Shown one piece after another: positions 53,857 through 63,383 of a stretch of 64,000 nt of DNA. A program made the translations under genes and the position numbers. Within the stretch, counting starts at the first letter, position 1. Each line of letters starts with the position of its first letter. Source of the DNA: a bacterium (GTDB lineage Bacteria; UBP6; UBA1177; JAKLFG01); contig JAKLIW010000006.1 in NCBI GenBank assembly GCA_022709425.1, forward strand, positions 62,001-126,000, read 5' to 3'. The notes beneath the pieces are model-generated. The model was not told the origin of the DNA and ran no database searches. It saw only the letters and a list, made by a program, of their open reading frames with translations.

Positions 53857-55016
53857 CCGAAAAACTTTTTGAAGATGTTTTTCTTGTTCTTACCGAGCAT
53901 CGTCTCCTCATAGGCGTCGATGATCCCCTTGAGCCGCTCCACCTCGGCCTTGAGCGCTGCTATCTCGCGGTCTTTCGAGTCGGCCGGCTCCTTCGCGGCG
54001 GGCGGTTCATCCGGCGTATCGTGTTTGTCGCCCTCATCGGAGGCCGGCTGCACCGGCGGCGGCGTAACGCCTCCCTCCTCTTCGACGATCGCGGTGGGGA
54101 CCGGCTCTTCTATCTCGAATAGTTTCTGGTATTCGCCGTCATCGCTGCGGCAGACGCACATGAGCAGGACGCCGCCATGTGCCGTGATCGAATCGGCCAC
54201 CTCACCCGGCTTGTAGAGGAGGAGCGACTCGATCGCTCGTTCCCCGTCGCCGAGCAGGAACAAGGTGCGGAAGAACCAGCGGTTGAGCGAACGGTCGAAC
54301 ACCAGTTCGTTGCGCTTGAGTTGTATCTGCGCCGGTATTTCGCCCAATACGAGAAAAAGCTTGGTCATCCGGTTCTCTTTGAAGACCGCGATGGAACCGT
54401 AACGATCCAGCAGATCTTTGAGCGGCTGCGTCTCTTTCTGCTTTTCAGCGGCTCCTTCGACCGGGACGGCCGGCGGCGGCGCGCTCACTACGGCCTGCGG
54501 CGACGGCGGAACACTATTGTCGCGGAGAGCGGCGCCGGAAGAAGGGGCGGCACTGGGGGCCACCAACGTCGAAAGACGCTGGATGCTCGCCTGTGGATTG
54601 ATGTTGTTGGAAAGGCAGAGGTTCTTTATTTCCGTCTTCTTCTGCGCAAGAAATCGTCCGGTGTGGAGCGGATCGAATTCCACGCGGCTTTCCACGACAC
54701 GATAATCAAGCACTCCCATGAGATACACGAGCAATGAATTCTGTCCTTCGGCCACCGAAAGGAAATAGGCGAGCGCCGGGATATCCTGATCGAGTTGACG
54801 AAACCACCGTTTGTATGCCGGCTGGGCGAGTTTTTTCTCAAGATCGAAGAATCCCCACTGCCGCTTATGCTCGGAGGAACCGAAAAAAAGGGCAATGTTC
54901 GCCTCATACCGCCGGATCATCTCGGAATTCTCAACGATCGCCTCCAAGGTGCGCTTCACCTTGTCGACATTGCCCGACATGATGGTGTTCTCGTCTATGT
55001 GTATCGTGGTCGTCAT
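53853..55016 (-). CDS. Unknown protein in kinase operon, with Pro-rich linkers and C-terminal coiled coil
   Basis: 387 residues of no family I recognise. Residues ~1-140 are a mostly helical domain (VKRTLEAIVENSEMIRRYE, FFDLEKKLAQPAYKRWFRQL). A Pro/Ala linker (~150-190) leads to a mixed domain (~195-300: RYGSIAVFKENRMTKLFLVLGEIPAQIQ). An acidic Pro-rich linker and a ~35-residue coiled coil (DREIAALKAEVERLKGIIDAYEE) end in a basic tail KKNIFKKFFG. Sits directly after the kinase giant with an ATGA overlap, so it is probably a partner or substrate of it. Confidence 0.72.
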   Translation of the reverse strand: MTTTIHIDENTIMSGNVDKVKRTLEAIVENSEMIRRYEANIALFFGSSEHKRQWGFFDLEKKLAQPAYKRWFRQLDQDIPALAYFLSVAEGQNSLLVYLMGVLDYRVVESRVEFDPLHTGRFLAQKKTEIKNLCLSNNINPQASIQRLSTLVAPSAAPSSGAALRDNSVPPSPQAVVSAPPPAVPVEGAAEKQKETQPLKDLLDRYGSIAVFKENRMTKLFLVLGEIPAQIQLKRNELVFDRSLNRWFFRTLFLLGDGERAIESLLLYKPGEVADSITAHGGVLLMCVCRSDDGEYQKLFEIEEPVPTAIVEEEGGVTPPPVQPASDEGDKHDTPDEPPAAKEPADSKDREIAALKAEVERLKGIIDAYEETMLGKNKKNIFKKFFG

Positions 55017-58000
55017 CCTTCGGTCCCCCTGTCGATATACTTGACCGTTCGATTGCGCCCATTCCGTTTTGCGGCATAAAGCGCCGTATCGGCCTTTTCT
55101 ATGAAATCCTCCTCGTTCTTCACCTCGTCCTCATGGAACGAGGCGATCCCCGCAGACAGCGTCAACTGAATGCCGGAGAAGTTCATCTTCTGGCATTTCT
55201 CGCGTATCTTCTCGGCGGTATTGAAGGCGCCCGCGGCGTTGGTGCCCGACAGGAGCAACGCGAACTCCTCGCCGCCAAGCCGTCCCGCGTAGTCGCTGTT
55301 GCGAATATTGCTCTTGAGCAGACGGCCGATCTGACGGAGCACCGTATCACCCATGAGATGCCCGTAGGTATCGTTGATGTTCTTAAAAAAATCGATGTCG
55401 ATGATGCACAGCGACAGGGTGAATCCGTACCGGCGGGCCTTATCGGCCTCCTTCTTGAGAACGCTGAGAAAATGGCGCCGGGTGGCGATCTTCGTCAGGG
55501 TATCGGTCGTCGCGATCTCGACCAGCTTTACATTGTCGAAAATGACACCGATGTTGTCGGCCAGTATCTCGAGGAACTGAAGCTCCTCTTCGATGAAGGT
55601 CCCCTTGGAAAGATTCCGTTCCAGATAGATATAGGCCCGGATCTCCCCCTGCAGAACCACCGGGATCGCCGCAACGGCGCTGTTGTCCGATTCAAGTCCG
55701 GTCGACGAGGAGTCGCCGCTGTCGATAAATCCCGCCGGAACGCCGGTCAGGAACTCGATCTTCGCTGTCTTGAGCATCCGTTGAACGACATCGCCCTTGA
55801 AGCGGACCTCGTTGAATTTGTAGGTCTGCTGGGCGGCATCCTTGATGAGATAGTCCATCTGCTGGCCATCGTCGTACCGGAACACCACCGCCACCAGATC
55901 GGCCGAGAGGATATCGAGTATCTTCTTGACGACGATATCCATGATCTTGCCCACCTCGGTCTTCCCCGATATCGCCTTGACGATGTCGATGATGTAGGCG
56001 TAGTTACGGTTGCGGATCCGCAGAAAATCTATCTGGCGGCGCGTTTCGTCGAAATAAAGCTTGAGCCGCGAAACGGTCATTTCGCCGTCGGCGGGACCGC
56101 GTCCCTCCTCGACCGCTTCGCGCACATCGGCCAGCATCTTATCGGTCTCCCCCTGATCAATGAAGTAGGAAAGTTCTCCGAAAAGCGTGATGAAATGCCG
56201 CGCATGGAGCGCTGAAGCTTCGTGTCTTCCGCTGTCGATCGCGCGCCGCAGGAGATCCTGCATGAGTTTCTTCTCGCCCAGTATCCGCGCCACCTCATAC
56301 CGGTGGATAAGACGGAACAAGGGTATCATCGATGATATCTTTTCCTGTTCTATCGTTTCGATGAGCCGCACCATGTCCCGCTCATACCCCTTCTTCGCGG
56401 CATAGAGCACCCGCGCGGTCAGGTAGATAAGCCGATATCCCGGCTTCAACTCGGGATTGCGGTGGAAAAGCGTCTCGATCTGCTCCGAAAGTTCGAGAAT
56501 GTATTCGCGATCACCCTCGAACGATGCCTCAAGGAACAAGAGCGCACAGAACCCGCGGACCCGGCGATGATCGTCAAGTGTCTTTTTATCGAGGAACCGC
56601 CTCAGTTTTCCGCCCGCCACCCGCGCATAACCGGTCTCCCCCTTGAGTACATAGAGAAACACTTGCGCCGAGAAGATCCCGCAGAGATCGGCATCGCGCC
56701 GTTCGTGGTAGGAAAGTTCCTCGGCGTTGAACAGATAGTTCTCGGCCAGCGAGAAATCGCCCGTCTGCACGGCGTATTCACCGCGGGCGAAAAAGGCGAG
56801 CTTCAGTATCGTCGTGCCGCACCCTTTACGGGCGAAATCCATCGCGCGGTCAAGGAAGAAGGGAACCTCATGCCACCGTTCCAGCAACTGGGCGCACAGG
56901 GCGAGATTGAGATAGGCCCGTGCGATGCGGAAGTTATCGTAGGACTCTATCGCGAGTTTGAGCGACTGTTGGAGTACCCGGTATCCTTTCTCAAGGCGAT
57001 TGAACCGCTGGAGGAACCGGAACGATGCGGTCAACGCATCGATAAGGTACGATTTCGTGCGCAGATTCTTGGCGCTCTCGATCAGATCGTTACGGACCGG
57101 GATGAGCGCCTCGTAATCGCCGTTGCGTTCATACATGACATAGTCGAATTCGAGTTCACGCAGGAGATAGTGCCGCTGCGGCGTGAAAAGCATCCCGTGT
57201 CCGGCGGCTATGAGTTTCTTCGCCTTTTGGATGTGGGTATAGGAACGGGCGTAGTTCTCCTCGGCGCGGTTGGCGATGTAGGCGCGCAGGAAGGCGATAA
57301 AGGCGACGCGGTCGGGACTATCGTCGGCCTTGAACTTGGCGATGTGCTGAAGCGCTTTGGGCGTGTCGCCGTCGCTGACCAACGACCGAACGAGGAGGTC
57401 GAGGATAAGATCGTTCTTCCATGTGGCATAGGCCTCTTCGAGGAGCGGTATCGCCCGACCGTAGGTGCCGAGCCGGTAGAAGATGCGTCCGGCGAAAAGG
57501 GCGACCGCCGTCTTCTTTTTCAGCGCGAGAATGTAGGGGTTGTCGCGCACTATCGTCAGCGCCTCGTCAAGGAAACTGCCGGTCAGTTCGGTGTTGAGAT
57601 GGAAAAAGGCGCGGCTCGCCGAGCGGAGATAGAGTTTCAGCGCCGTTTCGGGACGGCCGCCGCGCAGATAGTGATGGGCGGCGAAAGCGTAGGTGTTGGT
57701 CTCCTCGAGCGGATTGCTGGTGATGAGATAATCGGCGTGATTAAGATGATGGCGACGCCGCTCTTCGGCCGGCATCGCATTGTAGACCATCGTCTGGAAT
57801 CGCGTGCTGACCAGCCGCATCTTGCCGTTCTTGTACTCCTCAAGCAGGTAGTTGAGCTTGAGCAGATCGAGGTTGTAGACGAACTCATCGTCGGTCACGC
57901 GGTCGCCGATGACCGACCGCATCGCGTCGCGGGTGGTGAACTTACGGTATATCGAGGCGGCGTTGAGTATCAGCCGTTGCTTCTCCGAAAGCGACGCCAG

Positions 58001-59713
58001 TTTGCGCCGGAACAGGAAATCGAGGTTCTCTTTTTCGAGTATGTCGCTGCGGAACACGACCCGTTCGACGGCATGGGCGATGAAACCCTCTTCGCGTAGC
58101 ATGTGAAGCAGCGAAAGCGTTGTCTTGACCACGCCGCTGCTCATCCGGTAGAGCCACAGGAAGAGCTCTTCGTCGATATGCTTACGCGGCGTCTGGAGAC
58201 ACGATTCGACGAAATCGCGCGTTTCGGCCGGCGAAAAACTCGACAGCGTCACGCGGGCATGCGCCGGGAACTCAATGGACGACACGGCGTTCTCGGTGGT
58301 TATCGCCATCACCGTGAAGACCTTACGGTAGTTCTCGGCGCGGGCATAAAGTTCCTGCACGATGGTAAGCGACCGCTTGTCGACCTCATTGAAATTATCG
58401 AGCAGGAATAGGAGCGGGCGGCGCCGCGCCGCCATCTCGATGATGTCGCCCACTATCGAGACGACGCGGTGGAGATCCTCCTCAAGAGAACCCTCCTCGT
58501 CGGCCGCCGGAGCGGTGAGCCGTTTGAATTCCGGATAAGCGTAGAACTCGGGGAAGTAGGTCAGTATCAGGCCGCCCCACTTCACCGCTATTTGATATCG
58601 GATCTCGCGGTCGGCGATATCCCAGATCCCCTTGAGCAGATCGGCGACCAGATTCTGCGTTTCGGTGGCCGACACCGGGATGGTGGCGATGTCGCGGAAC
58701 GCCATGCGGTTGCGGATCTCCTCGAGGAACCGGCTCTTGCCGACACCGCGTTCCCCCTCCACGATGACCGTCACATCCAATCCGGTCGCAAGGAAATTAT
58801 CCACCGCCCCGATGACGCGCGACACCTCGGCGCGGCGGGCGATGAATTCCGGCTCATGGATACGGACGCGGCGAAGGCGGTCGGGCTTCTTTGCGGCACG
58901 GTCTATCTTGAGACGACTTTCGAGATCCTCCAGCTCGTTGAGGAGCGTCAGCGCGTCGGGGGTCCGCTCCTCCGGCTCGGGACGGAGCAGTTTTCTGATG
59001 ATGCGGATCATATCGCGGTCAAAAGTGTCGGGGAACGGTATCGCATCAGGGGCGAGCCCCGCCGGGGCAAGGGTGCCGGGCGGCGCCGGGAACGGATATT
59101 CGCCCGTCAGCGTTTCGTAGAGGATAAGGCCGAGGCTGTAGAGATCGCTGCGCTGGTCGATGATACTGCGCTGGAAGACCTCGGGGGCCATGTAGCGGGC
59201 GGTCCCGCTCTTCTCGGTGAGGTGCATCATCCGCAGAGAGGCGAGCCCGAAATCGAGTATCTTGACCGAGTCCTGCGCCGTGACCAGTATGTTCGACGGC
59301 TTGAGATCGCGGTGAACGACATTGTAGTTGTGCAGGTCCAGCAGGCCGCGGGTCAGCAGGACGAACAGCCGTATGACATCGGGAAGCTTCGAGCCCTTGA
59401 GCGCCGCGAAGGTCCGCCCCTCGACGAACTCCATGGTGAAGAATGCCTCCTTCTTGTCCTCGTAGAAGTCGAGCATCCGGACGACATATTCACTGCGGAT
59501 GGAGCGGGCGAGGTTGAATTCGCCGCGCAGACGTTTTATCTCGGCACGCTTGAGGAGCCCTTTATTCTTGATCATCTTGAGGGCGATGGTCTCGCTCTTT
59601 TCGCGGTCCTCCGCAAGCCACACCTCGCCCATACCGCCCGCGCCGAGTTGGCGAATGAGAGTGAAACGCTCCTGCAGGAGCCGCTCTTCGGTCATTGCCC
59701 CGAATACCGCCAT
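55013..59713 (-). CDS. Ser/Thr protein kinase-ATPase-TPR-GAF-GGDEF signalling protein
   Basis: 1566 residues. Domains in order: Hanks-type kinase (~16-270; GAGGMGEVWLAED, ALKMIK, HRDLKPSN at ~134-141, DFGLAS); AAA/NACHT-like ATPase (Walker A GERGVGKS at ~320, Walker B LLFLLDNFNE); long helical repeats of TPR type (~690-1180); GAF-like domain (~1240-1390); GGDEF cyclase (~1410-1566, RLGGEEFALLL, with an RNSD I-site five residues before). All catalytic signatures look intact. ATG at 59713 (alternative 59695) is chosen because the promoter lies just upstream. Similar to STK-AAA-TPR sensors of Myxococcota-like bacteria; the cyclic-di-GMP output is the unusual part. Confidence 0.9.
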   Translation of the reverse strand: MAVFGAMTEERLLQERFTLIRQLGAGGMGEVWLAEDREKSETIALKMIKNKGLLKRAEIKRLRGEFNLARSIRSEYVVRMLDFYEDKKEAFFTMEFVEGRTFAALKGSKLPDVIRLFVLLTRGLLDLHNYNVVHRDLKPSNILVTAQDSVKILDFGLASLRMMHLTEKSGTARYMAPEVFQRSIIDQRSDLYSLGLILYETLTGEYPFPAPPGTLAPAGLAPDAIPFPDTFDRDMIRIIRKLLRPEPEERTPDALTLLNELEDLESRLKIDRAAKKPDRLRRVRIHEPEFIARRAEVSRVIGAVDNFLATGLDVTVIVEGERGVGKSRFLEEIRNRMAFRDIATIPVSATETQNLVADLLKGIWDIADREIRYQIAVKWGGLILTYFPEFYAYPEFKRLTAPAADEEGSLEEDLHRVVSIVGDIIEMAARRRPLLFLLDNFNEVDKRSLTIVQELYARAENYRKVFTVMAITTENAVSSIEFPAHARVTLSSFSPAETRDFVESCLQTPRKHIDEELFLWLYRMSSGVVKTTLSLLHMLREEGFIAHAVERVVFRSDILEKENLDFLFRRKLASLSEKQRLILNAASIYRKFTTRDAMRSVIGDRVTDDEFVYNLDLLKLNYLLEEYKNGKMRLVSTRFQTMVYNAMPAEERRRHHLNHADYLITSNPLEETNTYAFAAHHYLRGGRPETALKLYLRSASRAFFHLNTELTGSFLDEALTIVRDNPYILALKKKTAVALFAGRIFYRLGTYGRAIPLLEEAYATWKNDLILDLLVRSLVSDGDTPKALQHIAKFKADDSPDRVAFIAFLRAYIANRAEENYARSYTHIQKAKKLIAAGHGMLFTPQRHYLLRELEFDYVMYERNGDYEALIPVRNDLIESAKNLRTKSYLIDALTASFRFLQRFNRLEKGYRVLQQSLKLAIESYDNFRIARAYLNLALCAQLLERWHEVPFFLDRAMDFARKGCGTTILKLAFFARGEYAVQTGDFSLAENYLFNAEELSYHERRDADLCGIFSAQVFLYVLKGETGYARVAGGKLRRFLDKKTLDDHRRVRGFCALLFLEASFEGDREYILELSEQIETLFHRNPELKPGYRLIYLTARVLYAAKKGYERDMVRLIETIEQEKISSMIPLFRLIHRYEVARILGEKKLMQDLLRRAIDSGRHEASALHARHFITLFGELSYFIDQGETDKMLADVREAVEEGRGPADGEMTVSRLKLYFDETRRQIDFLRIRNRNYAYIIDIVKAISGKTEVGKIMDIVVKKILDILSADLVAVVFRYDDGQQMDYLIKDAAQQTYKFNEVRFKGDVVQRMLKTAKIEFLTGVPAGFIDSGDSSSTGLESDNSAVAAIPVVLQGEIRAYIYLERNLSKGTFIEEELQFLEILADNIGVIFDNVKLVEIATTDTLTKIATRRHFLSVLKKEADKARRYGFTLSLCIIDIDFFKNINDTYGHLMGDTVLRQIGRLLKSNIRNSDYAGRLGGEEFALLLSGTNAAGAFNTAEKIREKCQKMNFSGIQLTLSAGIASFHEDEVKNEEDFIEKADTALYAAKRNGRNRTVKYIDRGTEG

Positions 59714-59731
59714 AAAAAAACGACCGGCCAG

Positions 59732-59760
59732 ATGATACCGGTACGGTGCGAAAAACTCAA
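59732..59760 (-). promoter_or_regulatory. Predicted promoter of the kinase-giant operon
   Basis: Minus-strand TTGAGT, 17-bp spacer, TATCAT; the -10 ends 19 bp before the ATG at 59713, which rules out the longer reading. Confidence 0.65.
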
Positions 59761-59769
59761 GAAAAAGAG

Positions 59770-59797
59770 TTGCAAATCGTAACGGGAAAACTATAGT
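59770..59797 (+). promoter_or_regulatory. Predicted promoter of the SRD5A-like gene
   Basis: TTGCAA, 16-bp spacer, TATAGT, 48 nt before the ATG. Confidence 0.6.
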
Positions 59798-59844
59798 TCT
59801 CACCAAGAGTTGCGCTGACCCGAACCGCAGTCCACGGAGGCATC

Positions 59845-60594
59845 ATGACGCTCGACGCCCTCTACGACATTCTGCTGACGGCCCAGTTCGCCTCGGCCGC
59901 CTTCGTCTTTGTCGCCCTCTACTTCATCACGGTGCCCTACGGCCGCCACACCCACACCGGCTGGGGTCCGCTCGTCCCGGCGCGTCCCGGCTGGGTCGCG
60001 ATGGAACTGCCGGCGGTCGTGACGATTCTGGCGCTCTACGCGACCGGTACCATCACCCTTGTCGGCACGGTCTTCCTCTGCATTTGGCAGATGCACTACA
60101 TCCAGCGCACCTTCCTCTTCCCGCTTCTCATGCGCGGCGGGCGCGGGACGCCGGTGGTCATCGTCCTGTTCTCGGTGATGTTCAACCTCATGAACGGCTG
60201 GGTGAACGGCTGGTGGCTCTACCACCGCGCCAGTTACGATATCTCGTGGCTGTGGGACCCGCGCTTCATCGCGGGGCTGGCGGTATTCATCGCCGGGTTC
60301 ATCATCAACCTTCACAGCGATCAGGTCCTGCGGGCGCTCCGCAAGCCGGGCGAAACGGGCTACAAGGTGCCGATGGCGGGACTGCACCGCTTCGTCGCGA
60401 GCCCCAACTACTTCGGCGAACTGCTCGAATGGACCGGCTGGGCGATACTCACCTGGTCATGGGCGGGACTCGCTTTTGCCGTTTTCACCGCCGCGAACCT
60501 CGTGCCGCGCGCCCATGTCCACTGGAAATGGTACCGCAATACTTTTCCCGATTATCCGGCCGAGCGGCGCCGCATCATACCTTTTATTTATTAG
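59845..60594 (+). CDS. Steroid 5-alpha-reductase-family membrane protein
   Basis: 249 residues with six to seven membrane helices. The C-terminal half follows the eukaryotic SRD5A1/2 pattern closely: NLHSDQVLRALRKPGETGY, GLHRFVASPNYFGELLEWTG, LRAHxHWKWYRNTFPDYP-like segment (VPRAHVHWKWYRNTFPDYP) and the terminal IPFIY. HYIQRTFLFPLLMRGG in the first half also matches. The family uses NADPH to reduce delta-4 double bonds of steroids or polyprenyl chains, and the length equals that of human isozymes. The bacterial substrate is unknown (sterol, hopanoid-like or isoprenoid lipid). Ribosome site GGAGG 5 nt upstream. The next gene, a GT39 enzyme, uses polyprenyl phosphates. Confidence 0.88.
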   Translation: MTLDALYDILLTAQFASAAFVFVALYFITVPYGRHTHTGWGPLVPARPGWVAMELPAVVTILALYATGTITLVGTVFLCIWQMHYIQRTFLFPLLMRGGRGTPVVIVLFSVMFNLMNGWVNGWWLYHRASYDISWLWDPRFIAGLAVFIAGFIINLHSDQVLRALRKPGETGYKVPMAGLHRFVASPNYFGELLEWTGWAILTWSWAGLAFAVFTAANLVPRAHVHWKWYRNTFPDYPAERRRIIPFIY

Positions 60595-60600
60595 GTGGGC

Positions 60601-62031
60601 ATGAAGCGGACGGCGCTCATCCTCTTTGTCGCCGCATTCCTGCTGCGGGCGATCTGCATCCCCTTCATGAATCTCCTCTACGACGAGGCGGCCTACGCGT
60701 GGACGGCCCAGAACCTCGCCGTGAACGGCGGCTGGCTCAACCTCTACGGGAGTAACGATCTCTTTTTCTTCCCGCCGCTGTTCAACTATATCGCCGCCCT
60801 CTTCATCAAACTGGGCGTCGACCGACTCTATGCGGTACGTATCGTAACGACGCTCTTCTCCTCCGGCATACCGCCGCTGATGTATATGCTCGCGGTCCGT
60901 TCGGGCCTGACGGAGCGGGCGGGGATCATCGCCGCCGCGCTCTTTTTCGTGTTGCCGTGGGGCTGGCACCTGTCGGTCGCCGGGATGGTCGAGACGCCGT
61001 GGATATGCCTACTGCTGATCGCCGTATATTTTTTGCAAGGAACGCTGGCGAACGGTGCGCGGCGCGATCTCATCCTTTCGGCGCTTACCTTCGGAGCGGC
61101 GCTCTGGATGAAAGAGACGGCGCTCGGCGCCCTGCCGCTCTTCATCTTCGCCCTGCGACGCGACCGGCGCGGCATGATGATTTGGAGCGGCCTTTTTGCA
61201 CTTCTTTTTCTGCCGCTTTTCATACAAACGCTTCTGCCGCATCAGTATGATCTTTTCTACGAGATAACCACTCCGCTCCTCCTCTGGAATGAACTCAGCC
61301 TCGACGCGATCATACAGAACTGGGGGATCATCTATGGCGCGCCCCTCTTCCCGCGCATCGGGTGGGCGGCAAGTTTGTCGCTGTTCACCCTTGCCGTTGC
61401 GGCGCTAGCGCTTATCTCTCTGCGGCGCGCCGAATGGCAGGACCGTTTCATCCTGAGATTCGCCGCCGGATTCCTGACGATCTTCGTTCCTTTTTTCATG
61501 GTCTTTCCCAAGAAATTCCCCTACTATCTTCTGCCGGTGCAACTTTTCCTTTCCTTTTTCGTCGCCCGCTACCTTGCAACGCGGCCGCGATTCGCCGTGA
61601 TATATGGGCTCATCGTTCTGTCCTTCGCCGTTCCCGCGTTCCTCCATTTCACCGATCGCGCACCCGACGAAACGGCGTTCCGAGAGGCGTTCACGCTGGT
61701 CGAACAGGAAAAGGCCGGGGCTCGTATCGGGCTCACTTTGCCGCGCATGGCGGAATATGTCGCCGAACGTTCGGGGCTACGGCCGCATATCGTGCCGGTC
61801 GAATGGATACCCTGCCAAGGAAAGGCCGATGCCTGTATATTTGCGAACGACTACCTGCTGACCGACTCAACCTTTCTCATGATGCTCTACTGCCGTCAGT
61901 GGCCGATGAGTCCCGAGACCTGCGATCTACCGGGTTTGACCGCCGCGAAAGAGCGGATGACCCTGATAAGGAAATGGCCTCAATTCAATCTGTATCGTCT
62001 GGAAAGGGCTACGGCGCCGTCTGCGCCATGA
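60601..62031 (+). CDS. GT39-type membrane glycosyltransferase
   Basis: 476 residues with ten or more hydrophobic helices and the ArnT/PMT fold. The conserved catalytic Asp is in LLYDEAAYAWTAQNLA near residue 30. Such enzymes move a sugar from polyprenyl phosphate to lipid A, protein or glycan. A C-terminal soluble part (~350-476) is periplasmic. ATG at 60601 follows an AGGTGG ribosome site 6 bp after the SRD5A-like stop. Its 3' end overlaps the convergent lipoprotein gene by 23 bp. Confidence 0.87.
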   Translation: MKRTALILFVAAFLLRAICIPFMNLLYDEAAYAWTAQNLAVNGGWLNLYGSNDLFFFPPLFNYIAALFIKLGVDRLYAVRIVTTLFSSGIPPLMYMLAVRSGLTERAGIIAAALFFVLPWGWHLSVAGMVETPWICLLLIAVYFLQGTLANGARRDLILSALTFGAALWMKETALGALPLFIFALRRDRRGMMIWSGLFALLFLPLFIQTLLPHQYDLFYEITTPLLLWNELSLDAIIQNWGIIYGAPLFPRIGWAASLSLFTLAVAALALISLRRAEWQDRFILRFAAGFLTIFVPFFMVFPKKFPYYLLPVQLFLSFFVARYLATRPRFAVIYGLIVLSFAVPAFLHFTDRAPDETAFREAFTLVEQEKAGARIGLTLPRMAEYVAERSGLRPHIVPVEWIPCQGKADACIFANDYLLTDSTFLMMLYCRQWPMSPETCDLPGLTAAKERMTLIRKWPQFNLYRLERATAPSAP

Positions 62032-62809
62032 AACGAACGGTCGCCAGTGCCGTCTTCACGCACTCCTTCATGTCGATCGGCCGCTCCTCGGAGGTCCGCA
62101 CGGGAACTTCGACCGTTCCGTCCGGACGAAGAGAGAGGGTGTAGCGGGCATCAAGCGCCGCGGGAAGACCGCGGCCGTAGAATCGGTCGTGGCAGAGTTC
62201 CATCCGGTCGCCGGCGGTCGCCGCGAGCGCCGAAAGGAACGCGTTCTCGAAGGGATCCTCAGTCTCGGGTGACGCGGCCGTTACGGTGAGGCTCTGCCGT
62301 TTTTCTTTTGTCGCGGGCACCACGACCACCGCCACGGTAACCGTGCGCGGCGTCTTTCCGTCGGCGCGCAGGGCGGTCGCCGGCACGGAAAGCGCACCCC
62401 CGGCGGCGGCGGATCGGAAAAGAGGATAACTTTGCAAAAGGGTCTCGTTCGCCTCGACCCCCCGCGCCCGCAAAAGAGCGTTCCATGCATCCTGCCAACG
62501 TTTCTGTAACATATAGACACGGCCAAATCCGACGAACGCACAGGCATTCACCGGATTCAAGACGATGGTCTTGGCGTAGGCTTTTTCGGCCGCCTCAAGA
62601 TCGCCCATTTTCTCGTGAGCAGAGCCGATCAGGCACTGCGATTCATAATTCTCCGGATGGCGTATCAGATCACTTTCCAGCGCGACAATGGCGGCGCGGT
62701 ATTCTCCGGCACGCAGATGCCTCCGCCCTTTTTCGATATCGCTGATCGGCTGTTTCGCACAACCGAATCCTATACCGAACAAAAGCAACAGCACCCCCCA
62801 TCTTCTCAT
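62009..62809 (-). CDS. TPR lipoprotein
   Basis: 266 residues. Lipobox FGIGFGC ends the signal peptide at residue ~17. Three tetratricopeptide repeats (~22-125: DIEKGRRHLRAGEYRAAIVALESDL, YESQCLIGSAHEKMGDLEAAEKAY, AFVGFGRVYMLQKRWQDAW) precede a ~130-residue C-terminal domain with repeated beta strands ending in KECVKTALATVRF, which resembles TonB/AgmX-type C-terminal domains. Probably periplasmic scaffold. ATG at 62809 has GAGG upstream; it follows the nucleosidase-like gene by 16 bp. Confidence 0.83.
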   Translation of the reverse strand: MRRWGVLLLLFGIGFGCAKQPISDIEKGRRHLRAGEYRAAIVALESDLIRHPENYESQCLIGSAHEKMGDLEAAEKAYAKTIVLNPVNACAFVGFGRVYMLQKRWQDAWNALLRARGVEANETLLQSYPLFRSAAAGGALSVPATALRADGKTPRTVTVAVVVVPATKEKRQSLTVTAASPETEDPFENAFLSALAATAGDRMELCHDRFYGRGLPAALDARYTLSLRPDGTVEVPVRTSEERPIDMKECVKTALATVRFMAQTAP

Positions 62810-62825
62810 GATATCCAAACCTCGC

Positions 62826-63383
62826 TTACTGTTCATGTGCGACGAATTGGCGAAGCAACCATGCCGTCCGTTCACGCTGTGCGAGCAGAACGGCGCGATA
62901 CCGGAGCGACAGGTCCCCCCTGCCGCTGTCGGTGGCAAGTCGCAGGCTTTTAAAAGACCGACGGCGGGCACGACAGACCAGCAAGAACGATTGTGTTTCC
63001 ATGGTATACAACAGCGGCATCCCGACCGCCGCGCTCCACGCGAAAAAACCGCCGCGATAGATCTCGGCGCCGCCGGTCACCGCCGCGCGCGACAACCCGG
63101 CGAGAGGTTCGAGCGAACCGGTCGCTTCCCCGGTCATCGAAAATGTCCGGATCACGCTGTAATGTTCCCCTTCGACCGCATCCGATACCGCCGCCGCGCC
63201 GCCGAATTCGATGACGCCGGTCGCTTCCGGATGGAGCACCAACGCCTCGTCAAGCCGTTGCGCGCCGCGTTCGCCTACCCCGGCGAGCAGCAGCAACATC
63301 CCCCCGAACGGCGTAACGACACCTTTTTCAAGCTTAAGATCGAAGGGATTCTCAGGTGGCGTGGCGAATACGACGAGTATCAT
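62826..63383 (-). CDS. Nucleoside phosphorylase-superfamily protein (MTAN/futalosine hydrolase-like)
   Basis: 185 residues, short for the family (usually ~220). ILVVFATPPE at the start, GVGERGAQRLDEALVLHPE (Gly-rich phosphate/ribose strand) and TMETQSFLLVC, then FKSLRLATDSGRGD, correspond to the superfamily ME ribose-contact and the catalytic Asp in the ATD position. Predicted to cleave an N-glycosidic bond of a nucleoside such as futalosine or methylthioadenosine; substrate unproven. Starts in ATGA overlap with the DUF4416 gene. Confidence 0.72.
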   Translation of the reverse strand: MILVVFATPPENPFDLKLEKGVVTPFGGMLLLLAGVGERGAQRLDEALVLHPEATGVIEFGGAAAVSDAVEGEHYSVIRTFSMTGEATGSLEPLAGLSRAAVTGGAEIYRGGFFAWSAAVGMPLLYTMETQSFLLVCRARRRSFKSLRLATDSGRGDLSLRYRAVLLAQRERTAWLLRQFVAHEQ

